A DNA stretch of 64,000 bases from Betaproteobacteria bacterium (GCA_016194935.1 JACQAO010000056.1:58953-122952), one strand, 5' to 3'. Shown: positions 51,353-62,133, counted from the first letter of the stretch. Made by a program: numbers and translations. Notes: generated by a model not told the origin, from the sequence alone.

Positions 51353-52348
51353 TCAACTGAAAAATCGTTCACTCGCGTTTGTCGGCAAGCGCATTCCGGA
51401 CGCATGCGCACGGCACAGCAGTTGCCAATAGTAGCGAAACGAAGCCCGGTCGTGCAGCTTTCCGTTATGCTGGATCGGTCCCCAGTCGGCATTCTGTGCG
51501 ACGCCGAGGAGTTCCGTGGCTTCCGCGATTTCGGCAAAGTCCGGTCGCATGCTCTCGACGATGGGGAGTATCTGATTCGGGTGGATGCTCCACATGCGCA
51601 GGAAACCGAATTCCTGGCGCGCACGCCGCGCATCTGCGCGCACCACGCTGTCGTCGCGCAGTTCGACGCTGACATTATGCGTCGGCACTACGCCGTTGCA
51701 CAATGCCGCCGAAGCGATCTCGCATTTGGCGCGGACGATCAGCGGATGCTCGAATTGCCCGGGGCTGCGCATGGCCTCCGCCGGAATCGCGCCGTGATGG
51801 GCGCTGACATAATCCATCAGGCCGAAGTCGAGCGATTCAACGGCGGGGATGGCGGCGATTTTCCAGGCGTCTCGCAGGGCGGTTGGCGTTTCGATCAGGA
51901 CATGAATCGGGATGGCGCGCTCGATTCCGCAACTGGCTTGCAGATCACGCAGCAGCGCAAGTTGGGTGAGCACATCATCGACGCTACGCACCTTGGGCAG
52001 CACCACATAGGCCAGGCGCGCACCTGCCGCGCCGACGATGCTGCTGAGATCGTCGCGCCAGTGCGGATGGGTGATGTCGTGGATGCGCGCACCGACGCGC
52101 TGGTGGCGATTGGCCTCGCCCATGATGCAGGCGGCGACCATTTCAGCGTGTTGGCGTTCATTGCCCGCCGGAGCGCCGTCTTCGCAGTCGCAGGTAATGT
52201 CGAAAACCGGCCCGAGTTCGGTCTGTAGTGCGAGCGCCTTGAGTATCTGCTTTTCGCTGCCGGCGAAGTGTTCGCAGGCGGATAGCGCCGGCAGGGGACG
52301 CTCGCTGCCGGAATACAGCACGGCGGAGGGATGGAGGCGCGCGCTCAT
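51353..52348 (-). CDS. HpcH/HpaI aldolase / CitE-like C-C lyase
   Basis: The 331-residue protein has a CitE/HpcH-type TIM barrel. FDITCDCEDGAP supplies acidic metal ligands, YVVLPKVRS the barrel lysine/arginine region, VLIETPTAL the second Glu, and FGFLRMWSIHPNQILP the C-terminal segment. It would cleave or condense a CoA thioester or keto acid with Mg2+. In betaproteobacteria this gene often sits beside mdh in the TCA cluster; the substrate is not established. It follows mdh in the same operon by 22 bases. Confidence 0.85.
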   Translation of the reverse strand: MSARLHPSAVLYSGSERPLPALSACEHFAGSEKQILKALALQTELGPVFDITCDCEDGAPAGNERQHAEMVAACIMGEANRHQRVGARIHDITHPHWRDDLSSIVGAAGARLAYVVLPKVRSVDDVLTQLALLRDLQASCGIERAIPIHVLIETPTALRDAWKIAAIPAVESLDFGLMDYVSAHHGAIPAEAMRSPGQFEHPLIVRAKCEIASAALCNGVVPTHNVSVELRDDSVVRADARRARQEFGFLRMWSIHPNQILPIVESMRPDFAEIAEATELLGVAQNADWGPIQHNGKLHDRASFRYYWQLLCRAHASGMRLPTNASERFFS

Positions 52349-52370
52349 GGCTTCCTTCCCGCTGGCAGGA

Positions 52371-53354
52371 TCAAGCCAACAGATGCTTGACGCCGTCGCG
52401 CTCTTCAGTCAGTTCCTTGAGCGTGAAATCCATGCGCTCGCGGCTGAAGGCGTCGATTTCCAGACCTTTGACCATTTCGTATTTGCCGTTGGCGCAGATG
52501 CAGGGGAAGCCGTAGATCATGCCCTCGGGGATGCCGTAAGAGCCGTCCGAGCAGATTCCCATGGTGACCCATTGGCCGTTGCTGCCCTGTGTCCAGTTGC
52601 GCATGTGGTCGATGGCGGCATTGGCGGCGGAGGCGGCGGAAGACAGACCGCGCGCTTCGATGATGGCGGCGCCGCGTTTGCCGACGGTGGGAATATAGGT
52701 GTCACGATACCAGGCCTGGTCATTCACCAGCGCCACGGCGTTCTGGCCGGCGACGGTGGCGAAGCGAATGTCCGGGTACATGGTTGGGGAGTGGTTGCCC
52801 CATACCACCATTTTTTCGATGCTGGTGACGGGTTTGCCGGTGCGGGTCGCAAGCTGCGAGATGGCGCGATTGTGGTCGAGTCGCATCATCGAAGTGAAGC
52901 TGGTGCGTGGTAAATCCGGCGCGGAATTCATGGCGATTAAAGCATTGGTGTTGGCCGGATTGCCGACCACCAGCACCTTGATGTTGCGGCTGGCAACCTC
53001 ATTCATGGCGCGGCCCTGCACGGTGAAAATGGCGCCGTTAGCCTCCAGCAGGTCTTTGCGCTCCATGCCTTTGCTGCGCGGTCGAGCCCCGACCAGCATG
53101 GCGACATCGGCATCCTTGAAGGCGAGCTTGGCATCGTCGGTCTGCACCACGCCGGCCAGCAGCGGGAAGGCGCAGTCTTCCAGTTCCATCGCCACGCCTT
53201 TGAGGGCGGGCAGGGAGGGGGTGATTTCCAGCAGTTGCAGAATCACTGGCTGATCCTTGCCCAACATTTCGCCGCTGGCGATGCGGAACAACAAGCTGTA
53301 TCCGATCTGGCCGGCAGCGCCGGTGACGGTGACGCGGAGTGGAGGTATGGACAT
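52371..53354 (-). CDS. mdh: Malate dehydrogenase
   Basis: The 327-residue protein has the NAD-binding [15 protein letters not shown], the substrate-binding Arg-containing [17 protein letters not shown] and [14 protein letters not shown], and catalytic His in [13 protein letters not shown]. It oxidises malate to oxaloacetate with NAD in the TCA cycle. It diverges from gntR across a 136-base region with a large palindrome. AAGGAG precedes the start. Length matches the 327-residue betaproteobacterial form. Confidence 0.95.
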   Translation of the reverse strand: MSIPPLRVTVTGAAGQIGYSLLFRIASGEMLGKDQPVILQLLEITPSLPALKGVAMELEDCAFPLLAGVVQTDDAKLAFKDADVAMLVGARPRSKGMERKDLLEANGAIFTVQGRAMNEVASRNIKVLVVGNPANTNALIAMNSAPDLPRTSFTSMMRLDHNRAISQLATRTGKPVTSIEKMVVWGNHSPTMYPDIRFATVAGQNAVALVNDQAWYRDTYIPTVGKRGAAIIEARGLSSAASAANAAIDHMRNWTQGSNGQWVTMGICSDGSYGIPEGMIYGFPCICANGKYEMVKGLEIDAFSRERMDFTLKELTEERDGVKHLLA

Positions 53355-53420
53355 GGTGGATTACTCCTTGGGTAGCTGTTGCAGGATGGTATGCTGGTTT
53401 TTTACGTGCTGTCAATAGAT

Positions 53421-53448
53421 ATCTTATATCTTACATAAGACATAAGAT
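53421..53448. promoter_or_regulatory. Near-perfect palindromic operator between mdh and gntR
   Basis: The 28-base element ATCTTATATC...ATAAGAT reads nearly the same on both strands. It is built from two nested half-sites, TCTTAT-R-TCTTA and TAAGA-Y-ATAAGA. It lies 43 bases before the gntR start and 67 bases before the mdh start, so one dimer (or two) of the GntR protein could control both mdh and the gntR-sdh side. Sequence is observed; binding is inferred. Confidence 0.65.
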
Positions 53449-53490
53449 TGCATATGGACGTCATCGCATTTTTGTGGTGAAATCCAACGC

Positions 53491-54234
53491 ATGATACAGG
53501 AAACCCCTTCCGCGCCTTCATTCAGCCCGCTCTACCGTCAGATCAAGAGCCTTATCCTGCAAGGTTTGGAGTCTGGCGAGTGGCGTCCCGGTGACGCCAT
53601 CCCAAGTGAAACGGAACTGGCGGTGCGCTTTGGTGTCAGCCAGGGAACAGTACGCAAGGCTGTTGATGAAATGGCTGCCGAGAATCTGTTGATCCGCAGG
53701 CAAGGCAAAGGAACTTACGTCGCCTCGCACAACGATGCCGAGCAACGCGCCAAGTTTCGTTTTCTGCGCCTGGTGCCGGAAGCGGGGGGGCTGGAATCTC
53801 CTTCCAGCACGCCTCTGGAGTGCTGGCGCGCCAAGGCCGGACAGGAAGCTTCGCGCATACTGAGCATCAAACCCGGCGCACCAATCACCATTATTCGCCG
53901 GATGCTCAAATTCGCCGCCAAACCGGTGGTGATCGACGAAATTTATTTACCGGGTGAAGTGTTCGTTGGATTGAGCCTGGAAATGCTGCAAAACCATCAA
54001 GGGTCGTTCTATGGCCTGCTGGAAAGCCAATTCGATGTTCGCATGGTGCGTGCCGAAGAACGGCTGCGTGCGGTCGCTGCGGATCGGGCCAATGCCGCGC
54101 TGCTCGGCGTTGCCGAAGGGTCGCCGCTGCTTTCTGTCGAACGGGTTAGTTATACCTACGGCGATAAGCCGGTAGAGTGGCGGCGCGGCCTGTATCTGAC
54201 CACGGAACACTATTATCAGAATGAATTGGGCTGA
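53491..54234 (+). CDS. GntR family regulator (HutC subfamily) of the TCA cluster
   Basis: The 247-residue protein has an N-terminal winged helix-turn-helix (FSPLYRQIKSLILQGLESGEW, SETELAVRFGVSQGTVRKAV) and a C-terminal UTRA ligand domain (VIDEIYLPGEVFVGLS, GDKPVEWRRGLYLT). It starts the run leading to sdhCDAB and probably binds the palindrome upstream, adjusting TCA genes to a metabolite. The ligand is unknown. The ribosome site is weak (GGTGA). Confidence 0.88.
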   Translation: MIQETPSAPSFSPLYRQIKSLILQGLESGEWRPGDAIPSETELAVRFGVSQGTVRKAVDEMAAENLLIRRQGKGTYVASHNDAEQRAKFRFLRLVPEAGGLESPSSTPLECWRAKAGQEASRILSIKPGAPITIIRRMLKFAAKPVVIDEIYLPGEVFVGLSLEMLQNHQGSFYGLLESQFDVRMVRAEERLRAVAADRANAALLGVAEGSPLLSVERVSYTYGDKPVEWRRGLYLTTEHYYQNELG

Positions 54235-54336
54235 AACTGCGCCTGGAAATCCGGCGGTCAGCGCGATTTCGGGAAGCCGTCGATTGTTAAGAGGTGAGGT
54301 GTTTAGCTGCGTCTCAGATTGGAGTTTGAAGCCAAA

Positions 54337-54720
54337 ATGTCCACGAAGATCAAGCAACGTCCAAAGTATTTGAGCCTGACGGAAATTCGTTTGCCGTTGC
54401 CGGGTTTTGTCTCGATCCTGCATCGCATCAGCGGGGCCGGGCTATTCCTGATGTTGCCTGTGCTGATCTATCTGCTGCAACTCTCGCTGGGATCGTCGCA
54501 GGATTTTGAAACCTTCCGCGCCTACCTTGCGCATCCGCTGCTCAAGCTGATTCTGCTGGGGCTGTTGTGGGCCTTCCTACACCACTTCTGCATGGGTATC
54601 CGCATCCTGCTGCTGGACCTGCATATCGGCATCGAACTTCCTGCCGCGCGCAGCAGCGCCAGGGCGGTACTGGTGGTCAGCTTGCTGTTGACCGCGCTGC
54701 TGGGGATGAAACTATGGTAA
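54337..54720 (+). CDS. sdhC: Succinate dehydrogenase cytochrome b556 subunit
   Basis: The 127-residue protein has three membrane helices and the conserved PKYLSLTEIRLPLPGFVSILHRISG stretch with the heme/quinone region His, plus HHFCMGIRILLLDLHIGI. It anchors succinate dehydrogenase and binds heme b and ubiquinone. A TTG at 54319 extends the frame, but the ATG at 54337 gives the family start. It overlaps sdhD by seven bases. Confidence 0.92.
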   Translation: MSTKIKQRPKYLSLTEIRLPLPGFVSILHRISGAGLFLMLPVLIYLLQLSLGSSQDFETFRAYLAHPLLKLILLGLLWAFLHHFCMGIRILLLDLHIGIELPAARSSARAVLVVSLLLTALLGMKLW

Positions 54721-55061
54721 AGCGCATTGTCGTAGGAGCGCACTACGGCCTCAAGGATTGGCTGGCTCAACGCATCACCGCCGCCGTGATGGCGGTCTAC
54801 ACGCTGTTGCTGGCAACTCGTTTACTGCTGGGCCCGACGCTGGACCGGGAAGTCTGGCGCGGTTTGATGTCCGGCACGATCATGCGATTTCTTACTTTCC
54901 TGTTCATCGTTTGTCTTTGCTATCACGCCTGGGTCGGTGTGCGCGACATCTGGATGGATTACGTCAAGCCCACCGCGCTGCGCCTGACATTGCATGCGTT
55001 GACGCTGCTCGGGCTGGTCGGCTGCGCCGGTTGGGCGACGCGCATCTTATGGAGCATCTAA
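54714..55061 (+). CDS. sdhD: Succinate dehydrogenase membrane anchor subunit
   Basis: The 115-residue protein has three membrane helices. HYGLKDWLAQRITAAVMAVYT contains the conserved entry, and CYHAWVGVRDIWMDYVKP holds the heme-ligand His and the quinone-site residues. It pairs with SdhC. The gene overlaps sdhC by seven bases, and sdhA begins two bases after its stop. Confidence 0.9.
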   Translation: MVKRIVVGAHYGLKDWLAQRITAAVMAVYTLLLATRLLLGPTLDREVWRGLMSGTIMRFLTFLFIVCLCYHAWVGVRDIWMDYVKPTALRLTLHALTLLGLVGCAGWATRILWSI

Positions 55062-55062
55062 G

Positions 55063-56850
55063 TTGAATATTCCTGTTCGAAAATTCGATGCAATTATCGT
55101 CGGCGCCGGTGGCGCCGGCCTGCGCGCCGCGATACAACTCTCCGAAGCCGGCCTCAAGACTGCCGTGCTGACCAAGGTGTTTCCCACCCGTTCCCATACA
55201 GTGGCGGCGCAGGGCGGGGTCGCCGCCTCGTTGGGCAATTCCGAGGAAGACCACTGGCATTGGCACATGTATGACACTGTCAAGGGATCGGACTGGCTCG
55301 GCGACCAGGACGCAATCGAGTACATGTGCCGCAAGGCCAACGAAGTGGTGGTCGAGCTGGAACATTACGGCATGCCGTTCGACCGCCTCGACAACGGGCG
55401 CATTTACCAGCGTCCGTTCGGCGGCCATATGTCGAATTTCGGCGAGAAGCCGGTGCGCCGCTCCTGCGCCGCCGCCGACCGCACCGGCCATGCCATGCTG
55501 CATGCCATGTATCAGCGCAACATCAAGGTGAATACGCAATTTTTCGTCGAGTGGATGGCGCTCGACCTGATCCGCGATGCCGAGGGCGAGGTGCTGGGCG
55601 TGACGGCGATGGAGATGGAAACCGGCGAGGTGTCGATGTTCCATGCCAAGGCGACGATCTTCGCCACCGGCGGCGCCGGGCGCATCTATTATTCCTCGAC
55701 CAACGCCTTCATCAACACCGGCGACGGCCTGGGCATGGCGGCGCGCGCCGGCATTCCGCTGGAGGACATGGAGTTCTGGCAATTCCACCCGACCGGCGTG
55801 GCTGGCGCCGGGGTGCTGATTACCGAAGGCGTGCGCGGCGAGGGCGGCATCCTGCGCAACAGCGACGGCGAACGCTTCATGGAACGTTACGCGCCCAACG
55901 CCAAGGATCTCGCCTCGCGCGACGTGGTGTCGCGCGCCATGGTTACCGAGATCAACGAGGGGCGCGGCTGCGGCCCGAACAAGGACTATGTGCTGCTGGA
56001 CATCACCCATCTCGATCCGCACACCATCATGCAGCGTCTGCCGGGCATCCGCGAAATCTCCATCCAGTTTGCCGGCATTGATCCGATCAAGGCGCCGATC
56101 CCGGTGGTGCCGACCTGCCACTACCAGATGGGCGGTATCCCCACCAACTACCTGGGGCAAGTGGTAGCGCCGAAGGGAGGCGACGCCAGCGCCGCCGTCC
56201 CCGGTTTCTACGCCGCCGGTGAATGCGCCTGCGCCTCGGTGCATGGCGCGAATCGCCTCGGCACCAACTCGCTGTTGGACCTGCTGGTGTTCGGCAAGTC
56301 GGCGGGCGAGACGGCGGTGGAGGAACTCAAGAAGTCGCCCCGTGCGCACAAGCCCTTGGCGATGGAGCAGATCGACAAAAGTCTGGCGCGCCTTGGCCGT
56401 CTCAACCAGCAGAAAGACGGCGCCAGCGTGCATGAAACCCGCCTGGCGATGCAACGTTCCATGCAGAAGCATTGCAGCGTGTTCCGCTTCAACGACCTGC
56501 TCAAGCAGGGCGTCAAAAGTATCCTGGACATCGAGCAGCAGGTAGCGCGCACCGAAATCAAGGATAAGTCACAGGTGTTCAACACTGCGCGGCTGGAAGC
56601 GCTGGAGCTGGACAACCTGATCGAAGTCGCCAAGGCCACCATGATTTCCGCTGAAGCGCGCAAGGAGTCGCGCGGCGCGCATGTCCGCGATGACGCCATC
56701 GACAATGCCGCCACGCCGAATGGCCGCGACGACCAGAACTGGCTCAAGCACAGCCTGTGGTACCGGGAAGGCAACCGCCTGGATTACAAACCGGTGAAAA
56801 TGACGCCGCTCACTGTAGAGACGATCGCCTTGAAGAAGCGTGCATACTGA
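55063..56850 (+). CDS. sdhA: Succinate dehydrogenase flavoprotein subunit
   Basis: The 595-residue flavoprotein has IIVGAGGAGLRAAIQLSEAG for FAD, TRSHTVAAQGG around the covalent FAD His, and the substrate-site motif HPTGVAGAGVLITEG with RGEGG. It oxidises succinate to fumarate and feeds the quinone pool through SdhB. The start codon is TTG at 55063, with GGAG eight bases upstream inside the sdhD end. It sits in sdhCDAB. Confidence 0.95.
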   Translation: MNIPVRKFDAIIVGAGGAGLRAAIQLSEAGLKTAVLTKVFPTRSHTVAAQGGVAASLGNSEEDHWHWHMYDTVKGSDWLGDQDAIEYMCRKANEVVVELEHYGMPFDRLDNGRIYQRPFGGHMSNFGEKPVRRSCAAADRTGHAMLHAMYQRNIKVNTQFFVEWMALDLIRDAEGEVLGVTAMEMETGEVSMFHAKATIFATGGAGRIYYSSTNAFINTGDGLGMAARAGIPLEDMEFWQFHPTGVAGAGVLITEGVRGEGGILRNSDGERFMERYAPNAKDLASRDVVSRAMVTEINEGRGCGPNKDYVLLDITHLDPHTIMQRLPGIREISIQFAGIDPIKAPIPVVPTCHYQMGGIPTNYLGQVVAPKGGDASAAVPGFYAAGECACASVHGANRLGTNSLLDLLVFGKSAGETAVEELKKSPRAHKPLAMEQIDKSLARLGRLNQQKDGASVHETRLAMQRSMQKHCSVFRFNDLLKQGVKSILDIEQQVARTEIKDKSQVFNTARLEALELDNLIEVAKATMISAEARKESRGAHVRDDAIDNAATPNGRDDQNWLKHSLWYREGNRLDYKPVKMTPLTVETIALKKRAY

Positions 56851-56865
56851 GCAGAAATCGGGACA

Positions 56866-57606
56866 ATGACCATGACGAATTCGACGCACTTGCAAACCAT
56901 GACGCGCACTGTCCGCTTCAGGATTTATCGTTACGATCCGGACCAGGACGCCAAACCCTATATGCAGGATATCTCGGTGGAACTTGAGCCGACCGACCGC
57001 AAGCTGCTGGACGCCATCGTCAAGCTGAAAGCGCTGGATGATTCGATCTCCTTCCGCCGCTCCTGCCGCGAGGGCGTGTGCGGCTCCGACGCCATGAACA
57101 TCAACGGCAAGAACGGACTGGCCTGCCTGACCGACATCGACTCGCTGAAACAGCCAATCATGTTGCGGCCCCTGCCGGGCCTGCCGGTGATCCGCGACTT
57201 GATCGTGGACATGACCCAATTTTTCAAGCAGTACCACTCGATCCAGCCCTACCTGATCAACCACGACCATCCGCCGGAGCGTGAACGACTGCAATCGCCG
57301 GAGCAGCGCGAGGAACTCAACGGCCTCTACGAGTGCATCCTGTGCGCCTGCTGCTCGACCGCCTGTCCGTCGTTCTGGTGGAACCCGGACAAGTTCGTCG
57401 GCCCGGCCGGCTTGCTGGCCGCCTATCGCTTCATCGCCGACACGCGCGACCAGGCCACCAGCGAGCGTCTCGACAACCTGGAGGATCCGTACCGCTTATT
57501 CCGTTGCCATACCATCATGAATTGCGTCGACGCCTGCCCGAAAGGACTCAACCCAACCAAGGCCATCGGCAAGATCAAGGAAATGATGGTGCGGCGAGCC
57601 GTATGA
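56866..57606 (+). CDS. sdhB: Succinate dehydrogenase iron-sulfur subunit
   Basis: The 246-residue protein has the plant-type [2Fe-2S] domain (SCREGVCGSDAMNINGKNGLAC) and the bacterial-type domain with CILCACCSTACPSFWW and CVDACPKGLNP for the [4Fe-4S] and [3Fe-4S] clusters. It transfers electrons from FADH2 to the membrane anchors. It lies 15 bases after sdhA. The stop overlaps sdhE as ATGA. Confidence 0.95.
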   Translation: MTMTNSTHLQTMTRTVRFRIYRYDPDQDAKPYMQDISVELEPTDRKLLDAIVKLKALDDSISFRRSCREGVCGSDAMNINGKNGLACLTDIDSLKQPIMLRPLPGLPVIRDLIVDMTQFFKQYHSIQPYLINHDHPPERERLQSPEQREELNGLYECILCACCSTACPSFWWNPDKFVGPAGLLAAYRFIADTRDQATSERLDNLEDPYRLFRCHTIMNCVDACPKGLNPTKAIGKIKEMMVRRAV

Positions 57607-57884
57607 ACATGCACGTCAGCGAGTCGTACTGTCCGAAACCCAGCCCGCATATTGGGCCACACCTGGGCCGCTTGCGTTGGCATTCGCGGCGTGCGTTGCT
57701 GGAATTGGACTTGCTGCTCGAACGCTTCTGGATGCGCTACGGGGACAGCCTTGATGCGCAACAAGCGGTGTTGCTGGAAGGATTACTGGAGCTTGAGGAT
57801 CACGATCTGTGGGATGTGCTGTGCGGTCGCCGGGAGATCGACGATCCGCGCTGGCAGGGTTTGATTGAATTACTTCTGGAATAA
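57603..57884 (+). CDS. sdhE: FAD assembly factor SdhE
   Basis: The 93-residue protein is a five-helix SdhE, required to attach FAD covalently to SdhA. The conserved RGxxE motif reads RALLE ([19 protein letters not shown]), so the Gly is an Ala. Other family marks ([22 protein letters not shown]) are kept. It overlaps sdhB (ATGA). The small change may be tolerated, but the Gly is usually strictly conserved. Confidence 0.88.
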   Translation: MNMHVSESYCPKPSPHIGPHLGRLRWHSRRALLELDLLLERFWMRYGDSLDAQQAVLLEGLLELEDHDLWDVLCGRREIDDPRWQGLIELLLE

Positions 57885-57894
57885 AGGGTATTTT

Positions 57895-59211
57895 ATGTCT
57901 ACGACTACGACTACGACTGCAGCTACACCACGCACGGCTACGCTCACGCTTGACGGCAAGGCAGTGGAATTTCCGGTGCAATCCGGCACCATCGGCCCCG
58001 ATGTCGTCGATATCCGCACTCTTTACGCCAAGGCCGGGGTGTTTACCCTGGACCCCGGCTATATGTCGACGGGTAGCTGCAAATCGGCCATCACCTACAT
58101 CGATGGCGACAAGGGTGAGCTGCTGTATCGCGGCTACCCCATCGAACAGCTTGCAGTGCATTGCGATTTCCTCGAAGTCTGCCAACTGCTGCTCAAAGGC
58201 GAGTTGCCGAATGCGGAGGAGAACGCCAAATTCTCTTCCACCATCAAGCAGCACACCATGGTGCACGAGCAACTGACACGCTTCTACCAGGGCTTCCGCC
58301 GCGATGCGCATCCGATGGCCATCAGCGTCGGCGTGGTTGGGGCGCTGTCTGCCTTCTATCATGACGCGATGGATATCAGCGACCAGCATCACCGCGATAT
58401 TTCAGCATTCCGCCTGATCGCCAAGATGCCGACCATCGTCGCCATGGCCTACAAGTACGGCATGGGACAGCCGTTCATGTATCCGCGCAACGATCTCGAT
58501 TACTCCGGCAATTTCATGCATATGATGTTTGCCACGCCGTGCGAGACCTACATCCCCAATCCCGTGCTGACACGGGCGCTGGACCGCATCCTGATCCTGC
58601 ATGCGGATCATGAACAGAATGCCTCGACTTCGACGGTGCGTCTGGCTGGTTCCTCGGGCGCCAATCCGTTCGCCTGCATCTCCGCCGGTATCGCCTGCCT
58701 GTGGGGGCCGGCGCATGGCGGCGCCAACGAGGCTTGTCTGCATATGCTGGAGCAAATCGGCGATGTCTCGCACGTCGGCGAATACATCAAGCGCGCCAAG
58801 GACAAGAACGACAGTTTCAAGCTGATGGGCTTTGGTCACCGCGTGTACAAGAACTTCGATCCGCGCGCCAAGCTGATGCGCGAAACCTGCCACGAGGTGT
58901 TGAACGAATTGGGCCTGCATGACGACCGGCTTTTCAAGCTGGCAATCGCGCTGGAGAAAATCGCGCTGGAGGATGATTATTTCATCGAGAAAAAACTCTA
59001 TCCGAATGTCGATTTCTACTCCGGCATCGTGCAGCGCGCGCTGGGTATCCCGACCCAGATGTTCACCGGAATATTCGCCATGGCACGCACCGTCGGCTGG
59101 ATCGCGCAGTGGAACGAAATGATCTCCGACCCCGAGCAGAAAATCGGCCGCCCGCGCCAGTTGTATATCGGTGCTACCCGCCGTGATGTAAAGCCGATAG
59201 GCGGCAGGTAG
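57895..59211 (+). CDS. gltA: Citrate synthase
   Basis: The 438-residue protein is a type II (hexameric) citrate synthase. [24 protein letters not shown] holds catalytic His, [14 protein letters not shown] the second His and Arg, and [15 protein letters not shown] the Asp. It condenses oxaloacetate with acetyl-CoA. The start at 57895 has AAGGG ahead of it; the upstream extension overlaps sdhE. Confidence 0.95.
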   Translation: MSTTTTTTAATPRTATLTLDGKAVEFPVQSGTIGPDVVDIRTLYAKAGVFTLDPGYMSTGSCKSAITYIDGDKGELLYRGYPIEQLAVHCDFLEVCQLLLKGELPNAEENAKFSSTIKQHTMVHEQLTRFYQGFRRDAHPMAISVGVVGALSAFYHDAMDISDQHHRDISAFRLIAKMPTIVAMAYKYGMGQPFMYPRNDLDYSGNFMHMMFATPCETYIPNPVLTRALDRILILHADHEQNASTSTVRLAGSSGANPFACISAGIACLWGPAHGGANEACLHMLEQIGDVSHVGEYIKRAKDKNDSFKLMGFGHRVYKNFDPRAKLMRETCHEVLNELGLHDDRLFKLAIALEKIALEDDYFIEKKLYPNVDFYSGIVQRALGIPTQMFTGIFAMARTVGWIAQWNEMISDPEQKIGRPRQLYIGATRRDVKPIGGR

Positions 59212-59266
59212 TTGGCTGATAAGCCCATGTTACTCGAACCAGTTTCCTCTTTCGGAGTCTGAAGAC

Positions 59267-62119
59267 ATGACCATGATGAAGCAAATGCTCGGCAATTCGT
59301 ATTTGTTTGGCGCCAACGCGCCTTTCATGGAGGAGCTCTACGAAAATTATCTGGACAATCCCGCAGCGGTAACGCCCGCCTGGCGGGATTATTTCGACAA
59401 GTTGCAGAATCTTCCAGGCGCTGGCGCCAGCGCCGCACCCGACGTGGCGCACGCTCCCATCATTGCCTCTTTCGCCCAGCGCGCCAAGCTGGGGTCGCTG
59501 CGTCCCGGCGCCAACACCAGCGCCAGCGTTGAAGCCAAGCAGGTGAAGGTATTGCAGATGATCAATGCCTATCGCTTTCTGGGCAACCGCTGGGCGCAAC
59601 TGGATCCGCTCAAGCGCACCGAGCGTCCGGCGGTGGCTGAGCTCGATCCGGCTTACTACGGGTTCACCGAGGCAGACCTTGGCACGATTTTCAATACCGG
59701 ATCGTTTGCCTTCGGCCCGGAGCAGGCCAGCCTGCGTGAAATTCTTGAGGCCTTGCGACAGACTTACTGCGGCAGTATTGGCGTTGAGTATATGTACATC
59801 AGTGATATCTCCCACAAACGCTGGATCCAGGCCAGGCTTGAGCCGTTGCGGTCGACGCCGCAATATACCAAGGAACACAAAAGACGCCTGCTCGAACGCC
59901 TGACCGCCGCCGAAACGCTGGAGCGTTATCTGCATACCCGCTATGTCGGCCAGAAACGCTTTTCGCTGGAAGGCGGAGAATCCACCATCGTCGCCATGGA
60001 CGAGTTGATTCTCGCTGCGGGCAGCCTCGGTGTGCAGGAAATTGTCATCGGCATGGCGCACCGCGGTCGTCTGAATGTACTGGTGAATACTCTCGGCAAG
60101 TCGCCGGAGGGGTTGTTTACCGAGTTCGAGGGCAAGCATGCGGATGAGCTGTCGTCCGGCGATGTCAAATACCACAAAGGCTTTTCCTCCAATGTGGCGA
60201 CGCCCGGCGGCGCGGTGCATCTGACGCTGGCATTCAACCCCTCGCATCTGGAAATCGTCAACCCCGTGGTCGAAGGTTCGGTGTATGCCCGCCAGCGCCG
60301 CCGCGGCGACCGCACCGGCGCGCAGGTGCTGGCAGTCATACTGCACGGCGATGCGGCGGTGTCCGGCCAGGGTGTCAACCAGGAGACGCTGAACTTCTCG
60401 CAGACGCGCGGTTTCGGCACCGGCGGCACGGTGCATATCGTGGTGAACAACCAGATCGGTTTCACCACTTCCGATCCCCGCGATTACCGCTCCTCCCTGT
60501 ACTGCACCGATCTTTTCAAGATGATCGAAGTGCCGATTTTCCATGTGAATGGCGACGATCCGGAAGCCGTCGCGCTGGTGACGCGGCTGGCGATGGACTA
60601 TCGGCAGGAATTCCGCAGGGATGTGGTGGTCGACCTGATCTGCTTTCGCAAGCTCGGCCACAATGAGCAGGACGAGCCGATGGTGACGCAGCCCCTGATG
60701 TACAAGAAGGTGGCGGTCCACCCCGGTACGCGCAAGCTGTATGCGGATCGGTTGGTGGCGCAAGGCGTCTGCAACGCGGATGAGCCGGAGCAGTTCATCA
60801 AGGATTATCGGGCTGCCCTGGATCGCGGCGAGCTGCTGTATAACCCGGCGCTGTCCAGCCACACACTCAAGTTTTCGATTGACTGGACCCCGTTTGCCGG
60901 CCACCAATACAGTGACGAATGCCAGACCGCGGTGCCGATGGCCGACCTCAAAAAGCTTGCCGTGGCGGTGACGACATTGCCCGAAAACTTCAGCCTGCAT
61001 TCGCGCGTGCAGAAAATCATCGACGACCGCAAAGCCATGGGCGCGGGAAAACTGCCCCTGGATTGGGGCATGGGCGAGACTCTGGCTTATGCCACCCTGC
61101 TGGTGCAGGGATTCGGGGTGCGTGTGTCAGGAGAAGACTCGGGGCGCGGCACCTTCTTTCATCGCCACGCGGTACTGCACGACCAGAACCGCGAAAAATG
61201 GGATGCCGGCAGCTATCAACCATTGCAACACATCGACGCCAAGCAGTCGCCGTTTATCGTGATCGACTCGGTGCTTTCGGAAGAGGCGGTGCTGGCCTTT
61301 GAATACGGATATTCCACGGCGGAGCCGAATGAGCTGGTGGTGTGGGAGGCGCAGTTCGGTGATTTCGTCAACGGCGCGCAAGTGGTGATTGACCAGTTCA
61401 TCTCGTCGGGTGAAGCCAAGTGGGGCCGTTTTTCAGATTTGACACTGCTGCTGCCGCACGGCTATGAAGGCCAGGGGCCGGAACACTCATCGGCGCGCAT
61501 CGAGCGATTCATGAGTCTTTGCGCAGAACAAAACTGGCAGGTCTGCGTCCCGACCAATCCGGGGCAGATTTTTCACCTGCTGCGTCGCCAGATGTTGCGT
61601 CCGATCAGGAAGCCCCTGATCGTGATTACCCCGAAATCCCTGCTGCGCCACAAAGACGCGGTATCTCCGCTGGAAGAACTGGCCGAAGGAAGCTTCCACA
61701 CAGTAATCGGCGAAGTCGACGAACTTGATCCAAAAAAAGTCACGCGCGTGGTGCTCTGCTCGGGGAAAATTTTCTATGAGCTGATGGCTTATCGGCGTGA
61801 GCAGAAAATCCAGAATACGGCAGTGGTGCGGGTCGAGCAGTTGTACCCGTTCCCGCAGGATGCCCTGCAAGCTGAACTAAAAAAGTGGCCCAAGGCCAAG
61901 GACATCGTCTGGTGCCAGGAAGAGCCGAGCAATCAGGGCGCCTGGCATTGGCTGGCGTCGCAACATCATCTGGTGCGTTCCGCAAGTGGTGCGCAGAACC
62001 TGTCCATCGTCAGCCGTCCGGCCTCGGCATCGCCCGCAGTCGGCTACTACGCCAAACATCTTGCCCAGCAGAAGGCCGTTGTTACCGGGGCATTTGACAA
62101 GCTGCAAGCAGCGGAATAA
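59267..62119 (+). CDS. sucA: 2-oxoglutarate dehydrogenase E1
   Basis: The 950-residue protein is the thiamine-diphosphate E1 subunit. The N-terminal region matches OdhA-type E1 ([20 protein letters not shown]), [18 protein letters not shown] and [21 protein letters not shown] give the ThDP-binding region, and [18 protein letters not shown] the E1 transketolase core. It decarboxylates 2-oxoglutarate and passes succinyl groups to SucB. It starts 55 bases after gltA. Length fits the family. Confidence 0.95.
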   Translation: MTMMKQMLGNSYLFGANAPFMEELYENYLDNPAAVTPAWRDYFDKLQNLPGAGASAAPDVAHAPIIASFAQRAKLGSLRPGANTSASVEAKQVKVLQMINAYRFLGNRWAQLDPLKRTERPAVAELDPAYYGFTEADLGTIFNTGSFAFGPEQASLREILEALRQTYCGSIGVEYMYISDISHKRWIQARLEPLRSTPQYTKEHKRRLLERLTAAETLERYLHTRYVGQKRFSLEGGESTIVAMDELILAAGSLGVQEIVIGMAHRGRLNVLVNTLGKSPEGLFTEFEGKHADELSSGDVKYHKGFSSNVATPGGAVHLTLAFNPSHLEIVNPVVEGSVYARQRRRGDRTGAQVLAVILHGDAAVSGQGVNQETLNFSQTRGFGTGGTVHIVVNNQIGFTTSDPRDYRSSLYCTDLFKMIEVPIFHVNGDDPEAVALVTRLAMDYRQEFRRDVVVDLICFRKLGHNEQDEPMVTQPLMYKKVAVHPGTRKLYADRLVAQGVCNADEPEQFIKDYRAALDRGELLYNPALSSHTLKFSIDWTPFAGHQYSDECQTAVPMADLKKLAVAVTTLPENFSLHSRVQKIIDDRKAMGAGKLPLDWGMGETLAYATLLVQGFGVRVSGEDSGRGTFFHRHAVLHDQNREKWDAGSYQPLQHIDAKQSPFIVIDSVLSEEAVLAFEYGYSTAEPNELVVWEAQFGDFVNGAQVVIDQFISSGEAKWGRFSDLTLLLPHGYEGQGPEHSSARIERFMSLCAEQNWQVCVPTNPGQIFHLLRRQMLRPIRKPLIVITPKSLLRHKDAVSPLEELAEGSFHTVIGEVDELDPKKVTRVVLCSGKIFYELMAYRREQKIQNTAVVRVEQLYPFPQDALQAELKKWPKAKDIVWCQEEPSNQGAWHWLASQHHLVRSASGAQNLSIVSRPASASPAVGYYAKHLAQQKAVVTGAFDKLQAAE

Positions 62120-62133
62120 GGGAGTCTTACAAT

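Noticed and set aside
54964..56472. 502-codon open frame on the minus strand opposite sdhA
   Set aside because: It is antisense to a fully recognisable sdhA/sdhD and has the His/Arg/Gly-rich composition typical of shadow frames in GC-rich DNA.
59174..61000. 608-codon minus-strand frame opposite sucA
   Set aside because: sucA is intact and conserved on the other strand; the antisense frame has no recognisable domain.
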